This document shows positions 1 to 8,543 of a stretch of 14,774 nt of DNA, in pieces. Position 1 is the stretch's first letter. The number at the start of each line of letters is the position of its first letter. The position numbers were made by a program, and so were the translations under genes. The DNA is from Dunaliella salina. Lineage: Eukaryota > Chlorophyta > Chlorophyceae > Chlamydomonadales > Dunaliellaceae. The notes beneath the pieces were generated by a model. It searched no databases. It was not told where the DNA came from and worked only from the letters and a program-made list of their open reading frames with translations. The stretch is from contig MU069999.1 in the NCBI GenBank assembly GCA_002284615.2, positions 186,348-201,121 on the forward strand. The letters run 5' to 3'.

Positions 1-82
1 GCACGCGCACTTTTTCTTTCAAATTTTTTAAACATAAATTTTTCAGCAACCGCCTCAAATTATACTTTTGTTTGGGGACCTG

Positions 83-356
83 AAATGGCAGCACCTGGTG
101 TCCAAACTGCCACTACAGGCAAAGCCAGAGCAGGCCACACAGGGCACCCCAGAAGCTAATTTAAGCTTTGTTGGGATTTTCTGTATCTCTTCTAAGGACC
201 TGCTGCTGCTCAGTCGCTCATGTGGACACAAGGAAAAGTGCCCGTTGAAGGCTCACGATGTTTAGACATTACAAACGCGATATCAAAATAATCTTAAAAT
301 TGATTATCAAAGCACAACAGCGTATTCCCACCCGTCCCGTTGGGGTGGTTCAGCAC
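83..356 (+). repeat. Left terminal inverted repeat
   Basis: This 274-base arm begins AAATGGCAGCACCTGGTG and ends ...GGTTCAGCAC. It matches the reverse complement of 3330-3603 with about nine substitutions by eye. Identity stops abruptly at 357, where the left arm continues into a palindrome that the right arm lacks. Confidence 0.9.
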
Positions 357-371
357 CCCAACGGGACGGGT
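330..371. repeat. Perfect 18-bp palindrome at inner edge of left TIR
   Basis: Bases 330-347 and 354-371 are perfect reverse complements around a 6-base loop (gttcag). The motif is built on CCCGTCCCGTTGGGGTG. The left half is part of the terminal repeat and is shared with the right arm, but the second half exists only on the left. The DNA or RNA could form a very stable hairpin. Function unknown. Confidence 0.85.
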
Positions 372-927
372 TAGGATTTAGGGTACTCACAAACAGGTGT
401 GGGTTGGCTGTGGATGCCAAGCCGCAAAGAATGGCTGGATCGGTTGGAGGTGCAGGCATGGGAGGGGGAACAGGCCCATTTCCTAGCTTGGGACGTCCAA
501 AACAGCAGAGACGTATTTCAGGACTGTTAGCAACTTGTGTGAGTTTTTAAAGAAACTTGTACACATGGTTTTGTGACTCTCACCCTGATCTGAACAGCAC
601 AGTTTTCGGATGATCAAGAAATGCAAAAAAAATCGATTTCCGAATTGGCCCACTGGAAACACAGCCTGCAAGCCACGGGAAAGCAATGCAGGGAGCACGC
701 AAAACACACCTGTGCACAAATTTGGGAAACCTGCAGGTAGACTATGGTTGACTGATGACCTTTGGGGAGTTTCCAAATTGATTGAATGAGATGAGTTTGG
801 ATTAGATTTCAAAAATGTTACATAAATCAAGACTACAGTATATGAGCCCCTCAGGAGGGCATGCATTCTCATGCGTACTGAGCAAAAAGTCTGCAGCTGC
901 ATCACTTGAGGTCAGATGACAAGAGAC

Positions 928-1040
928 TGAGTATATTTTTGAAATAACTAATTAACCCCCCAGCCAAAGTTTCAGGCAAGTCCAGATCAACAGTGTATGA
1001 GCCCTCCAAGAGGGTATGCATGGTGTCATGCGAGATCACT
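928..1040 (+). repeat. Degenerate dispersed repeat, copy a (related partial copy at 792-905)
   Basis: The unit runs TGAGTAT...TTTT...CAGCCAAAGTTT-x-AGGCAAGTCC...ATCAACAGTGTATGAGCC and then a CATGC-rich stretch. It matches 2396-2532 at many positions. The preceding segment (792-905) shares the CAGTRTATGAGCCC core at 836 and the CATGC-rich end, so two degenerate copies sit side by side here. Confidence 0.6.
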
Positions 1041-2395
1041 GTCCTATACATTTCACTGACCTGGCAGCAAACAGCACTACCCCCCTAATTCTTAGCAGAT
1101 GGACAAAGGACATAGATGAAGTACAGATGCTAAGAATTATCAAGTGAATGTCTCAAGTGCCTAGGATGAAATGGTTGACAGGTCAGTGGGCGAGCAGGCA
1201 GGCATGAACCCAATTTAGAAACACATTCAGCGATGACCAGACCTAGAATGCTTAGAAAGGCACTGGAGGATATGCTCAAATTGATTGCCACCCTTCAATC
1301 AACTCAAATTGCCTGCACAAATCTTCAAGAGTTCTCAACCAGAAATTCTCAAGCACTGGCACACATCAAGATGACCCCTCAGCATGGAGCGAAGCACATT
1401 TCACTCATTTTTAGACATCAATGCCAGAAAAAACCATCCATCTCACTCATAATTTCCCTCTAGCATTCATGCTTGCTGCTCACTTCCTATGCCACTGCTC
1501 AGCCGGCTCCGGAGTTCCAGACCACAAATTCCCCCAGGATGCGCGCCCCCGAAAGTGGGTAAAGTTGCCAATCAAAGTGAGAAAATCAGTGTCAACTCAG
1601 CCAGGAAATTTCAAAATTCAATCAAGTGGTTGGCGTCAATAATCTCCTGCATGAGACAGAGCTTCAAGGAGAGGCAAGAGTGACTTCTGAAAGGGCGAGT
1701 AAGTCAGCAGCACAACAAAGCCAGTCAGTCGCTGCAGTTCAGAGCAGATGAACCAACAACTTAACCTGCTCAGCCCATCTCCTCGATTTGTGGTGACTCT
1801 GCGAGCTCAAGCAGACTCAAAATAAGGTTAAAGAAGTTCAGATGTGCTGCACCGGTTCTGTTATGTTGGATCATGAAAAATGCTCGTGCGTTCCAGCAAA
1901 GATACAGCAGCCTTGGTGTTCCTCTTGATTGTTAGCATGCTGTCAGGCTGTGTTATGGGATGGTTTGCGGTCCAGGGGCTAGGTAACTCTAGCGCAAAGG
2001 ACGGAACCGCTGTTACCAGCAAGCTCCAGGGGAAGTGATTCTGTGTTGGCTCAGCTGCTTTCCCCATCAGAAGCAGCACACAGATGATTCCTTACACCCA
2101 AATCATACTCCTTGTGGTTGCTTGGCTGCCTGCCCCGCTCTCCCCGGAGCTCAGGCAGCTCTACTCGGCCATCGGTCGTGCTTTACATGTTATGTGAGTA
2201 CGTCCAATATCAATTAGGGATAAGCGAACATTCTCAATAACTGGCCCCGCCAGTTACATCAGAGCTAGGTAAATATCCAGTCCAACTGACCAAATCGAGC
2301 AATCTAGCAATAACAATAATATGACGTGACAATGGGTATGCATTAGGCAACCACCCTGCAGCTGCAATACCGAATCTTTCAGAATCATAGAAACG

Positions 2396-2532
2396 TGAGT
2401 ATGCAGATGTTTTTAAAACATCTCATTTGCCCCACAGCCAAAGTTTGAGGCAAGTCCCTATCAACAGTGTATGAGCCCTCCAAGAAAGCATGCATATTTG
2501 TGCATGAGGCAACAGCTGTGCAGCTGCTTCAC
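2396..2532 (+). repeat. Degenerate dispersed repeat, copy b (partial copy follows at 2558-2630)
   Basis: This is the best match to 928-1040, sharing TGAGTAT, CAGCCAAAGTTTGAGGCAAG and AACAGTGTATGAGCCCTCC. A further partial unit restarts with TGAGTATGCAGA at 2558, 162 bases after the start of this one, so the copies again occur as an adjacent pair. Origin and function unknown. Confidence 0.6.
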
Positions 2533-2876
2533 ACTACCCCTGAGAATTACAGGAAAATGAGTATGCAGACGTTTTCAGAATATGCTATATACCCTTCAGT
2601 CAAGTTGTCAAGCAAATCCAGGAAGTTCCATTTTTGCACCCACACACCCAGGCCCTGTTTACAACCAGGTAAGGGTAATTCTCAAAAAAAAAATTCCGAT
2701 TACCCTACCTTGAAAAAAGGAATTTAACACTACCCCACTTTGCATTTACAATCCTGGGTAATTGTTTTTTTTTTAATCCGCTTTAGAGGGATGCTGTACT
2801 GTAAACATGTTGTCATTGTTGTGACTTTGCAAGGAAGTGCTTTAAGAGCTTGGACAAGTCAGCAGCACCTGCCGGA

Positions 2877-2892
2877 GGGGGGGGGGGGGGGG
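2877..2892 (+). repeat. G16 homopolymer
   Basis: Sixteen consecutive G residues lie in the middle of the MITE-like element. The tract could form a G-rich secondary structure, and its exact length in an assembly is unreliable. Confidence 0.9.
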
Positions 2893-3136
2893 TGCATGCA
2901 GGCCAAGATGCACTGAGCAGGCTACCTCTGATGCTTGAGCAGGCTCGCAGACGCTTCCAGAGATTGGTTGTTAAGAACTGAGACTGGCAACTCGCTCCAG
3001 CTTGGTTGAGTCTGTCAGCCTTGAACTTCGCATGGGTGCTTCAGAACAGTTCTGGAGACATGTTTGCATTCCGTTTTGCGCTGGATTCCACTCTACATCG
3101 TCTTCACACTGCACCATTGACCAGGGAATTTTTGAT

Positions 3137-3175
3137 TTTTTCTTACCGGACGGGGGGCAGGTCCGGTAAGAAAAA
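3137..3175. repeat. Perfect 15-bp palindrome in the MITE-like element
   Basis: TTTTTCTTACCGGAC (3137-3151) and its exact complement (3161-3175) flank a 9-base G-rich loop. It lies just inside the right arm of the MITE-like element and may be a remnant of its inner inverted repeat. Confidence 0.8.
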
Positions 3176-3329
3176 TTTAAAAATGCACATTTTTTATTCC
3201 GGGTACCCTAAAATCTTACCCGGGATTGTAAATGCAATTCTAGGGTAATCGCATTTCTTGGATTTTTATTTACCCTTTACCCGGCGTGTTGTAAACAGGG
3301 CCTCAGGAAAAAAAAAGAAAAATCGCCAA

Positions 3330-3603
3330 GTGCTGAACCACCCCAACGGGACGGGTGGGAATACGCTGTTTTGCTTTGATAATCAATTTTAAGATTATTT
3401 TGATATCGCGTTTGTAATTTCTAAATATCGTGAGCCTTCAACGGGCACTTTTCCTTGTGTCCACATGAGCGACTGAGCAGCAGCAGGTCGTTAGAGGAGA
3501 TACAGAAAATCCCAACAAAGCTTAAATTAGCTTCTGGGGTGCCCTGTGTGGCCTGCTCTGGCTTTGTCTGTTATGGCAGTTTGGACACCAGGTGCTGCCA
3601 TTT
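3330..3603 (-). repeat. Right terminal inverted repeat
   Basis: This is the reverse-complement partner of 83-356 and has the same length. It ends ...GGTGCTGCCATTT. The ORF that follows (first ATG at 3649) starts only 46 bases beyond it, so the transposon sits directly upstream of, or has inserted into, that sequence unit. Confidence 0.9.
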
Positions 3604-3648
3604 AAAGCCCTCTTTGTTTTTACACATCCGTCCATTCCATTAACATAT

Positions 3649-4473
3649 ATGTTAAACTTGGATATTCGACTTGTCCGTGACAAACCTGATAAATCTTGTG
3701 TAAGCCTCCAAATGGCTCCCGTGCCAAACGCTCCTGAAGGCCGGAAGGTGCTTGAAACAGTGCGCGCAAAGCAAGTCTGCCCTCTTGGAACTATGTGTGG
3801 CGCTCTTGAGGACGCCGGCACTCCAAACAAGCGGCAGAGGCGCGAGGCCGATTGTCCCGTCTTCCCAATGCACCATATGGTGCAATGCAACATGTTTTTC
3901 AGACGTATGCCGCGGGGCCATAAGCTGAGCTTGAAGGACAAAGCACGAGAAGAACGGGTGGCTGTCCTCATGGGATGCGCGGAGAGCCATAAGTGGGGAA
4001 CATTCAATGAGATGGTGGACAGCGCGTATACACTCGTGGCGATGCGGAGGGGCCCAACGGCAACCGAGGCCTGCAATGAGCACGCAGAGCAATCAAAGGA
4101 CTGCCTTCACACCGGGAAAAGCCAGGCCAGCACGCCNCACAGTTCAGTGTGTGATACCAGTGCCGCAAACAACAANNATGCGCTCAACGGNCTGGACGAT
4201 GCAGTGTGCGCGCAGACACTTGTGGCAATGCGGCACAACGGTCTTCGAGCATGGTGTGGGAAGAACTGTCTGGAAGAAGAAGCCGAAGAGTCCGTCGCAT
4301 CCTCGCCTGGTTCCGAGGACACCACCTACGGTGTGCTGCACGAATGTTGTGATGACAGTAATGAAGTGACAAGCGGATGGGCTGACGCCACAGAATTCTA
4401 TGATTTCACTGGCAGCAAGGATGGATGCACGGACACAAGAACAGGAAAGGGAAACAACACTGAAGCTGTCTGA
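3649..4473 (+). CDS. Unassigned 274-codon ORF, possible host gene or exon
   Basis: I do not recognise the product. The frame is open from before 3592 and contains ATG codons at 3649 and 3712; the second starts a more typical protein-like segment (MAPVPNAPEGRK). A basic patch, NKRQRRE, about 60 residues after the first ATG could be a nuclear localisation signal. Cysteines are frequent and scattered, with no clean zinc-binding spacing. The hexapeptide TLVAMR occurs twice, at about 4030 and 4216. The C-terminal third is acidic and Ser/Thr-rich. No membrane segment or signal peptide is evident. Four N bases (4137, 4176, 4177, 4191) leave gaps in the reading. Long open frames also exist on the opposite strand here, so the coding strand is not certain. 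It begins 46 bases after the right transposon end and ends TGA at 4473. Confidence 0.4.
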   Translation: MLNLDIRLVRDKPDKSCVSLQMAPVPNAPEGRKVLETVRAKQVCPLGTMCGALEDAGTPNKRQRREADCPVFPMHHMVQCNMFFRRMPRGHKLSLKDKAREERVAVLMGCAESHKWGTFNEMVDSAYTLVAMRRGPTATEACNEHAEQSKDCLHTGKSQASTXHSSVCDTSAANNXXALNXLDDAVCAQTLVAMRHNGLRAWCGKNCLEEEAEESVASSPGSEDTTYGVLHECCDDSNEVTSGWADATEFYDFTGSKDGCTDTRTGKGNNTEAV

Positions 4474-5261
4474 TCAACACAGGTGCTTGTACTTTACCGT
4501 CTACTTTGTAAGGACAGAAAGGGAAAGAAGGAAGGGCTACCGTTGGTGAAGGAAAGGGGAAGCATGGGTCTCCTTCGGACTGCTGGGCTAGAAGTTTATG
4601 AAGGCATTATAGAAAGGACAAATGTCTACTGTGTTTGCCATAAGTAGGACGAGCTGTGTGACCTCCAATGCACAGTGCTGATTTCTTATGTATTTCTCAT
4701 TGCTTGCTATGGAGCCTTACAATGACTGTAACAGTGATTAAGGGAGAAAGCAGATTTGTAAAGGAAAGGAATTCCCTTCGAAGGTCCCCATTGCTGTATG
4801 TGTCCATCAGCTCTGAGCCAGCTCGCGGCTGAGGATTCAAAATGCAAAACTGCTGGGCTGTAAGTGAATGGAATCATGTAAACACCTTTGTTTGTGACAG
4901 GCCACCAGTGTTAGCCCAGAAAGTTACATGGTTGCAAAGGGACTCAAGCTTACAACCATTAAGTTTCGCTGCTAGCACTCGGTTGTCTCTCTTGAATTGA
5001 AATATCTCTGCAAGAAATAAGCTCAGACAAATGGGAAGCAAGCACATTCATCATGATGAAGGAAAAATAATTCATAAGTTTGAAACAGTGCCTGCTCAAA
5101 CAGCAAAATTGCATGTTTGTAGGTAAAGTATACATCGTTCACAGGCAAAGTAGACGAGGTGTTCATAGGCAATGTAATGACCGCAGGCAAAGTATGCTGA
5201 GTGTCCAAAAGCAGTCTTTGTTAGCCAGGCAGAAAAATGAATGCATGCTGCAGGTAAACCC
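4474..5261. other. Intergenic stretch without recognisable gene
   Basis: No frame of note and no transposon protein motif were found. TGTAA, which can serve as a green-algal polyadenylation signal, occurs at about 4506, 4728 and 4755 and could end a transcript of the upstream ORF, but it is too short a motif to rely on. The right part contains a short degenerate repeat (5121-5190). Confidence 0.5.
5121..5190. repeat. Degenerate 18-24 base tandem-like repeat
   Basis: AGGYAAAGTA-like blocks recur at 5121, 5143, 5167 and 5185, separated by 22, 24 and 18 bases. Possible weaker copies follow at about 5227 and 5252. On the minus strand they translate to a loose seven-residue pattern around YFAC. 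Probably a decayed minisatellite. Confidence 0.4.
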
Positions 5262-5455
5262 ACACATCCTCCACCCGCCCTAAAGCTCATCTATCTCCCC
5301 AATCTTCTAGATGCTCTCAAATTCCACATGCATACTAAACATAAACAAGTCTTAGTTAGATATGCCAATGCCAAAAGAGGTAACTACTCTTACTATCAAA
5401 ACTTATTTCCGCATGTAGGTACAGCAATCAACAATGCCTATTGAAATATGCCCAT
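5262..5455 (+). pseudogene. LINE fragment A0: post-RNase H linker
   Basis: Translation gives a segment with the pattern YLxNLxDxLKxHMHxKHK followed by YYQNLFPHV and then AINNAY-stop-NM. The same order is found in copy C after its RNase H (about 7255-7370) and in copy B before its zinc knuckle. This marks A0 as a short piece of the linker between RNase H and the CCHC knuckle. It contains a TGA where the related copy has a tryptophan codon. No upstream RNase H or downstream knuckle is joined to it, so it is an isolated scrap about 220 bases upstream of copy A. Confidence 0.6.
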
Positions 5456-5673
5456 TATTTTTGTACCCATGAGCAGCTATGTTGCCTGATGAAGCTGACT
5501 CCTCACTTAGACAGGCAGAAACTCCTTTCTTCCACCTCTTTTGGCTTGCTGCACCTGTCACAACAAACAGCTCTCATACAGAATGCTTGCCCCTTTGAAA
5601 CCTCCAAGGCAAACTTAAACAAACAATGCATGGAAAGCACAAATTGGGAACAGTAAACCTTGGCACTTAAAGC
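5456..5673. other. Unassigned spacer between LINE fragments A0 and A
   Basis: No coding motif or similarity to the other LINE copies was found. It separates two fragments that would overlap in the family protein, so it is either foreign DNA or a highly decayed remnant. Confidence 0.4.
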
Positions 5674-6612
5674 TACCAAAATTGGCAGAGCCTGCTCAGG
5701 ATGTCCAATGCTCACCCCATTGCCAATTCAAATTTAGTAGTGCTTTCTGGCACAAGAAATCTGTAACCCTCAAAGAGCAGACCTAAGTCCTCAAGAATAT
5801 CGAACACAACCTTGTATAATGGCAAACATGCCAGACGCTTCAGTGGCCACCCTGGGCCTTCTCTTTGCCCTCTTTGTAGCGCACCTGATAGCACCTCCCA
5901 TACCCTACTCAGATGTATTCACCCACAGATAAACAGGATAAACATAAATTGCCACCTTCAAGCACTTGGCATCTGCAGTTCAGCAATCAGCAAAGGAGAC
6001 CATGGATGACGTACAGATGCATGCAATACAGAAGGGCTCTGCTCCCTGGAGATGGACATTCCAAATACTGTACACCGACACATTCCACATTGGCTGTTTC
6101 CTTCCAGAGAACCATCAAACGCACAGCTCAGTCGCCCTGATGGCATAATAGTCATGCGGCATGACTCATGCCCCTTTAAGGTGGAGACTCCACACATACC
6201 CCGCAAAATATGAATCCGAGTCATTGAGCTAAAATTTTGCTCTGACACCAAACCAGAACAAACACTTCACACAGCACAAAATCAGCACAAACACACCATT
6301 GACAGCCTACGCACAAAAAGCCTCCATGGCACACACCGCAATTACAGAGTCACATTGCACACCATTACCACTAATTGGAGTTGCTGGAACTAACTTCAAT
6401 CCCTACACAATTGATCCCCTCTGCGAATTTGGCCTAACCAAAGACAAAGCCCACAAAACTGCAAAATATCTCTACTATCAGGCTGTTAAGAGCCTGACGA
6501 ATNTTCACAACACCAAAAATGCCATCCAATTCAGCAACATAAGCAATGGGGGTTGGGGAAGGGGGCCACGGGGCGGCCTGCGTACAGGACAGCGAGGCGC
6601 GCAGCTGGACGG
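5674..6612 (+). pseudogene. LINE fragment A: CCHC zinc knuckle and restriction-like endonuclease
   Basis: This is a truncated copy of the C-terminal part of the LINE polyprotein, which nicks target DNA in restriction-like-endonuclease (RLE) elements. The zinc knuckle reads CPLC...H...C as C-x2-C-x7-H-x4-C (Cys codons at 5866, 5875 and 5914, His at 5899). That is the spacing known from the R2-type linker knuckle. The endonuclease core follows with SRPDG (Asp codon 6139) and VIELKFC (Glu codon 6226, Lys 6232), a PD-(D/E)XK signature, and then the family block GVAGTNF. One TGA (6211) lies in frame between the two catalytic motifs. A frameshift follows near 6355, so the tail is read in another frame. 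The fragment ends about 20 bases before the family's C-terminus, where copy C begins. It is a close direct repeat of copy B. Confidence 0.8.
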
Positions 6613-6679
6613 ATGGCCGACAAGCTGTTCACACAAGTGCCTTCAGGCAAGGACAGCCTTCATCCCTGGCAGCAACAAA

Positions 6680-7231
6680 AAAATGTCCACATCCAAAACC
6701 AAGGACTGGAGAGAAATCATTTACACGGACGGCAGCGTAATTGACAAAAAGGTAATGACTCCCCATCGCTTTCCGGCTCAGGTGTACAAACCGGAAAGGG
6801 ACACAACTCCACCCTCCCAGCACTTGCAATTGCACATAAAACCCAATGGCCATGGGCCCACCAATACCATCACCAGAGCAGAACTTGTGGGTATCCTTGT
6901 GGCACTTCTCCACGAGCGAACTAAAATTGCTACTGATAGTGCATCCTGCCTCTCCCAGATTTCTAAACAAACCCTGAATCCGATGCGCATGAGGTATCAC
7001 CTACATGCAGAGCTCATTCATGCAATATCAACCATTATAGAGCACTCCCCCCACCCTATCCATTTTTACAAAGTCGAAGCCCACTCTGGCATTATAGGAA
7101 ATGAAGGAGCTGATGCTTGCGCTCGCACCGCAGCCCTTTCAGACACCATTGACATTACATTTCCGGATGCCAGGGACCCATTCCACAATTTTTTTCTGGC
7201 TTTCATTGAAGACCTCCTCCTCACGAGGTGA
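6680..7231 (+). pseudogene. RNase H domain of LINE copy C
   Basis: RNase H removes the RNA template strand from RNA/DNA hybrids during element copying. The catalytic set is complete in one frame: Asp in YTDGS (6728), Glu in RAELVG (6881), Asp in ATDSAS (6935), His in AHSG (7082) and Asp in GNEGAD (7112). The GNExAD block is typical of LINE-encoded RNase H. Between TDGS and RAEL the sequence is poor, and the glycine-rich strand after TDGS is blurred. The frame is open but runs upstream into the 3' end of copy A, so the long ORF from 6299 is a chance fusion of two elements. A frameshift, probably in the T-rich tract at about 7190-7196, moves the continuation into another frame and the open frame ends at 7231. 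Confidence 0.85.
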
Positions 7232-8373
7232 TGGTATACACCACTCCAACGCTCTCCCAATGCACTACCTCACCAACCTGAACGACAAACTCAAAGCACA
7301 TATGCACAAGAAACACAAGCTTGGCTCTGCTGACACCTCTGGCTACCACTACCAGAGATGACAGAAACTTAATGATGCCATACCAACTACCATTGCAAAT
7401 ACTGAACCTCGCAACCCCACCTCTCAACTTGCAAACAAAGAGATCAGCAATTCCTTCCGGAAAATCCAGGAATTTCCCTTAAACAGCAAATTAACAGAAT
7501 GAAGTATCATATGGATACACTGTACAATCAGAGTCATGCCTTCAACTCTTCCATAATGGAAAATGCCCACTGTGTGATGATATGTATCACGTTGATCACA
7601 TACTCCTCAGATTTACAAATTCAATAATGAGCGGGATGCACATCAACAGACACAATGCAGCACTAAGTCTTTGTGTAAAAGCCCTCAGTAAAGGCCGGTA
7701 TGGCTCATCCCTTATTGGTATGGATGGCTGCAGTAACGAGACTCCTGGATCAGGGGCACACAAAATCCTGAAAACATATCAAGGGCAATTCCAGACTGGG
7801 TTTTCCCTAATGATACTGGCTCCCCTGCCCGGCACCATACCTGCCCTGATGCTAACTTTGTGCGCCCTCTTCCACTGGAAGGCAGGGATGTACAAACTCA
7901 CCTTGATCCTTCCAAGATCCCTCCTCAAGACAGGGACATCCACCTTTGTAGAACTAAAATTCTGCCCTGACATAAACCACTCTATCACTCCAGAACGTGC
8001 AGAAACCCAACATTCTCACACCATAACCAGACTTAAAACCCGCAGCTCCACAAATCAAAAGAGGAATAACAAAGTGACTTTACACATCATCTTTATTGGT
8101 GTGGCTGGTACCATTTACAATGAGTATACGATTACACCCCTTATAAATCTGGGCCTGACCAAACAAAAAGCAAGATAAATAGCAGCCAAGCTTAGGGACC
8201 ATGCCATCCAAAGATTTACCACTATCATCAATACTAGACACGCTCTTTGCTTTCAAGGGGCTTCTGGGAGGGGGGTTGCTGGGCGCGCGGCGGCAGAGGA
8301 TGGGAGAAGAAGAGTCCGAGCGCCCAGAGGCATGGCAAGCAGCAACCCTCCAGGTCCCCATCATGGGGAATAA
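7197..8373 (+). pseudogene. Linker, zinc knuckle and RLE of LINE copy C
   Basis: After the RNase H frameshift the linker reads ...HYLTNLNDKLKAHMHKKHK (about 7263-7318). The zinc knuckle is CPLCDD...H with Cys codons at 7564 and 7573 and His at 7597, but the fourth ligand is Phe (7612) instead of Cys. RHNAALSLC follows, matching the Arg-His-Asn block that precedes the catalytic core in RLE proteins. The PD motif is visible only in a shifted frame (CPDANF near 7838-7855, with the usual Arg changed to Cys). The frame then returns for FVELKFCPD at about 7949 and GVAGTIYNEYT. A TAA at 8176 interrupts an otherwise open frame to the terminal SSNPPGPH and stop at 8371. Shifts near 7790 and 7945 compensate each other. 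Confidence 0.8.
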
Positions 8374-8543
8374 TGATTAGTTCTGCTTCTGGCTCTCTCC
8401 TAGGCTAGCTGTGTCTGGTGTAAGTTCTGAGGGCTTTCTGGTGAGGCCACTGCTACCTTGCTAGCTGGCTAGCTTGTTAGTTAGTGGACCTTCCCTCAAT
8501 GCAGGCAGCCTCTGGCTTGCGTAGGCTTTTCTTTTCTTTTCTT
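8374..8543 (+). repeat. 3' UTR and CTTTT tail of LINE copy C
   Basis: About 150 bases of non-coding sequence follow the stop codon and end in CTTTTCTTTTCTTTTCTT (8526-8543). The block just before the tail (CCTTCCCTCAATGCA...TGCGTAGG) resembles the ends of copies B (10346-10376) and E (minus strand, about 9010-8970). It is therefore the family's 3' end and not host sequence. Confidence 0.65.

Larger units (their letters stand above)
372..2649. other. Non-coding interior of the TIR element
   Basis: No frame here has protein-like composition, recognisable motifs or a length beyond chance; the longest open stretch is about 140 codons on the minus strand (483-905) and resembles nothing known. The visible structure consists of degenerate repeat units (792-905, 928-1040, 2396-2532, 2558-2630) and a 12-bp inverted repeat, TAATTCTTAGCA at 1086-1097 with its complement at 1128-1139. 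No RNA gene was recognised. Confidence 0.6.
2650..3303. mobile_element. MITE-like inverted-repeat element nested in the larger transposon
   Basis: The sequence begins AGGCCCTGTTTACAAC and ends with its reverse complement GTTGTAAACAGGGCCT. The inverted similarity continues inward imperfectly for about 90-110 bases, with the shared blocks GGTAA-GGGTAA, CGATTACCCTA and GCATTTACAATCC-GGGTAA. The 654-base length, absence of a coding frame and imperfect long inverted repeats fit a MITE. The CAGGCCCTG-like termini recall hAT ends, but no 8-base target duplication is visible, so the superfamily is open. Confidence 0.7.
83..3603. mobile_element. Non-autonomous DNA transposon with long terminal inverted repeats (Mutator-like?)
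   Basis: The two ends are reverse complements of each other over 274 bases (83-356 and 3330-3603), with about nine differences by eye and no obvious gaps. The interior of roughly 3 kb shows no transposase or other convincing coding frame, so the unit would depend on an enzyme made elsewhere. Terminal repeats of this length with non-coding cargo are typical of Mutator-like (MULE) elements, but foldback elements look similar. A 9-base target duplication is not clean: the string tttgttt occurs at 67-73 and 3613-3619, just outside GGG/CCC edges, and it is low-complexity. A second inverted-repeat element is nested near the right end. Family assignment is inference; the inverted-repeat structure is directly visible. 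Confidence 0.75.
6613..8543 (+). mobile_element. LINE copy C: RNase H to 3' tail, 5'-truncated
   Basis: The copy contains, in order, an RNase H domain, the YLTNLNDKLKxHMH linker, a zinc knuckle, the RLE, a stop at 8371, a short 3' UTR and a CTTTT-repeat tail (8526-8543). No RT lies upstream; 6613 joins directly to the truncated end of copy A. This gives the best internal evidence for the domain order at the 3' half of the family, because everything from RNase H to the tail is contiguous here apart from frameshifts and single stops. Confidence 0.8.

Noticed and set aside
370..388. GGGTTAGGATTTAGGGTAC resembles plant/algal telomere repeats.
   Set aside because: Only two imperfect units, no array, and it lies inside the transposon.
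483..905. 140-codon minus-strand ORF inside the TIR element.
   Set aside because: Overlaps the degenerate repeats, has no motif or protein-like composition, and is likely chance.
2642..3311. 8-base hAT target duplication flanking the MITE-like element.
   Set aside because: Flanks (ACACACCC and CAGGAAAA) do not match.
65..3619. tttgttt on both sides of the TIR element as a target-site duplication.
   Set aside because: T-rich low-complexity match, only 7 of 9 bases in a 9-base window; not strong enough to set the boundaries.
3522..4076. Open frame of 184 codons on the minus strand opposite the unassigned ORF, with a second at 3652-4092.
   Set aside because: Both overlap the plus-strand frame and part of the transposon arm and show no recognisable motif; probably shadows, though the coding strand is not proven.
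6299..7231. A 310-codon ORF that could be annotated as one gene.
   Set aside because: It begins with the C-terminus of LINE copy A and continues into the RNase H of copy C; the family order puts these segments the other way round, so it is a chance fusion with a non-ATG start.
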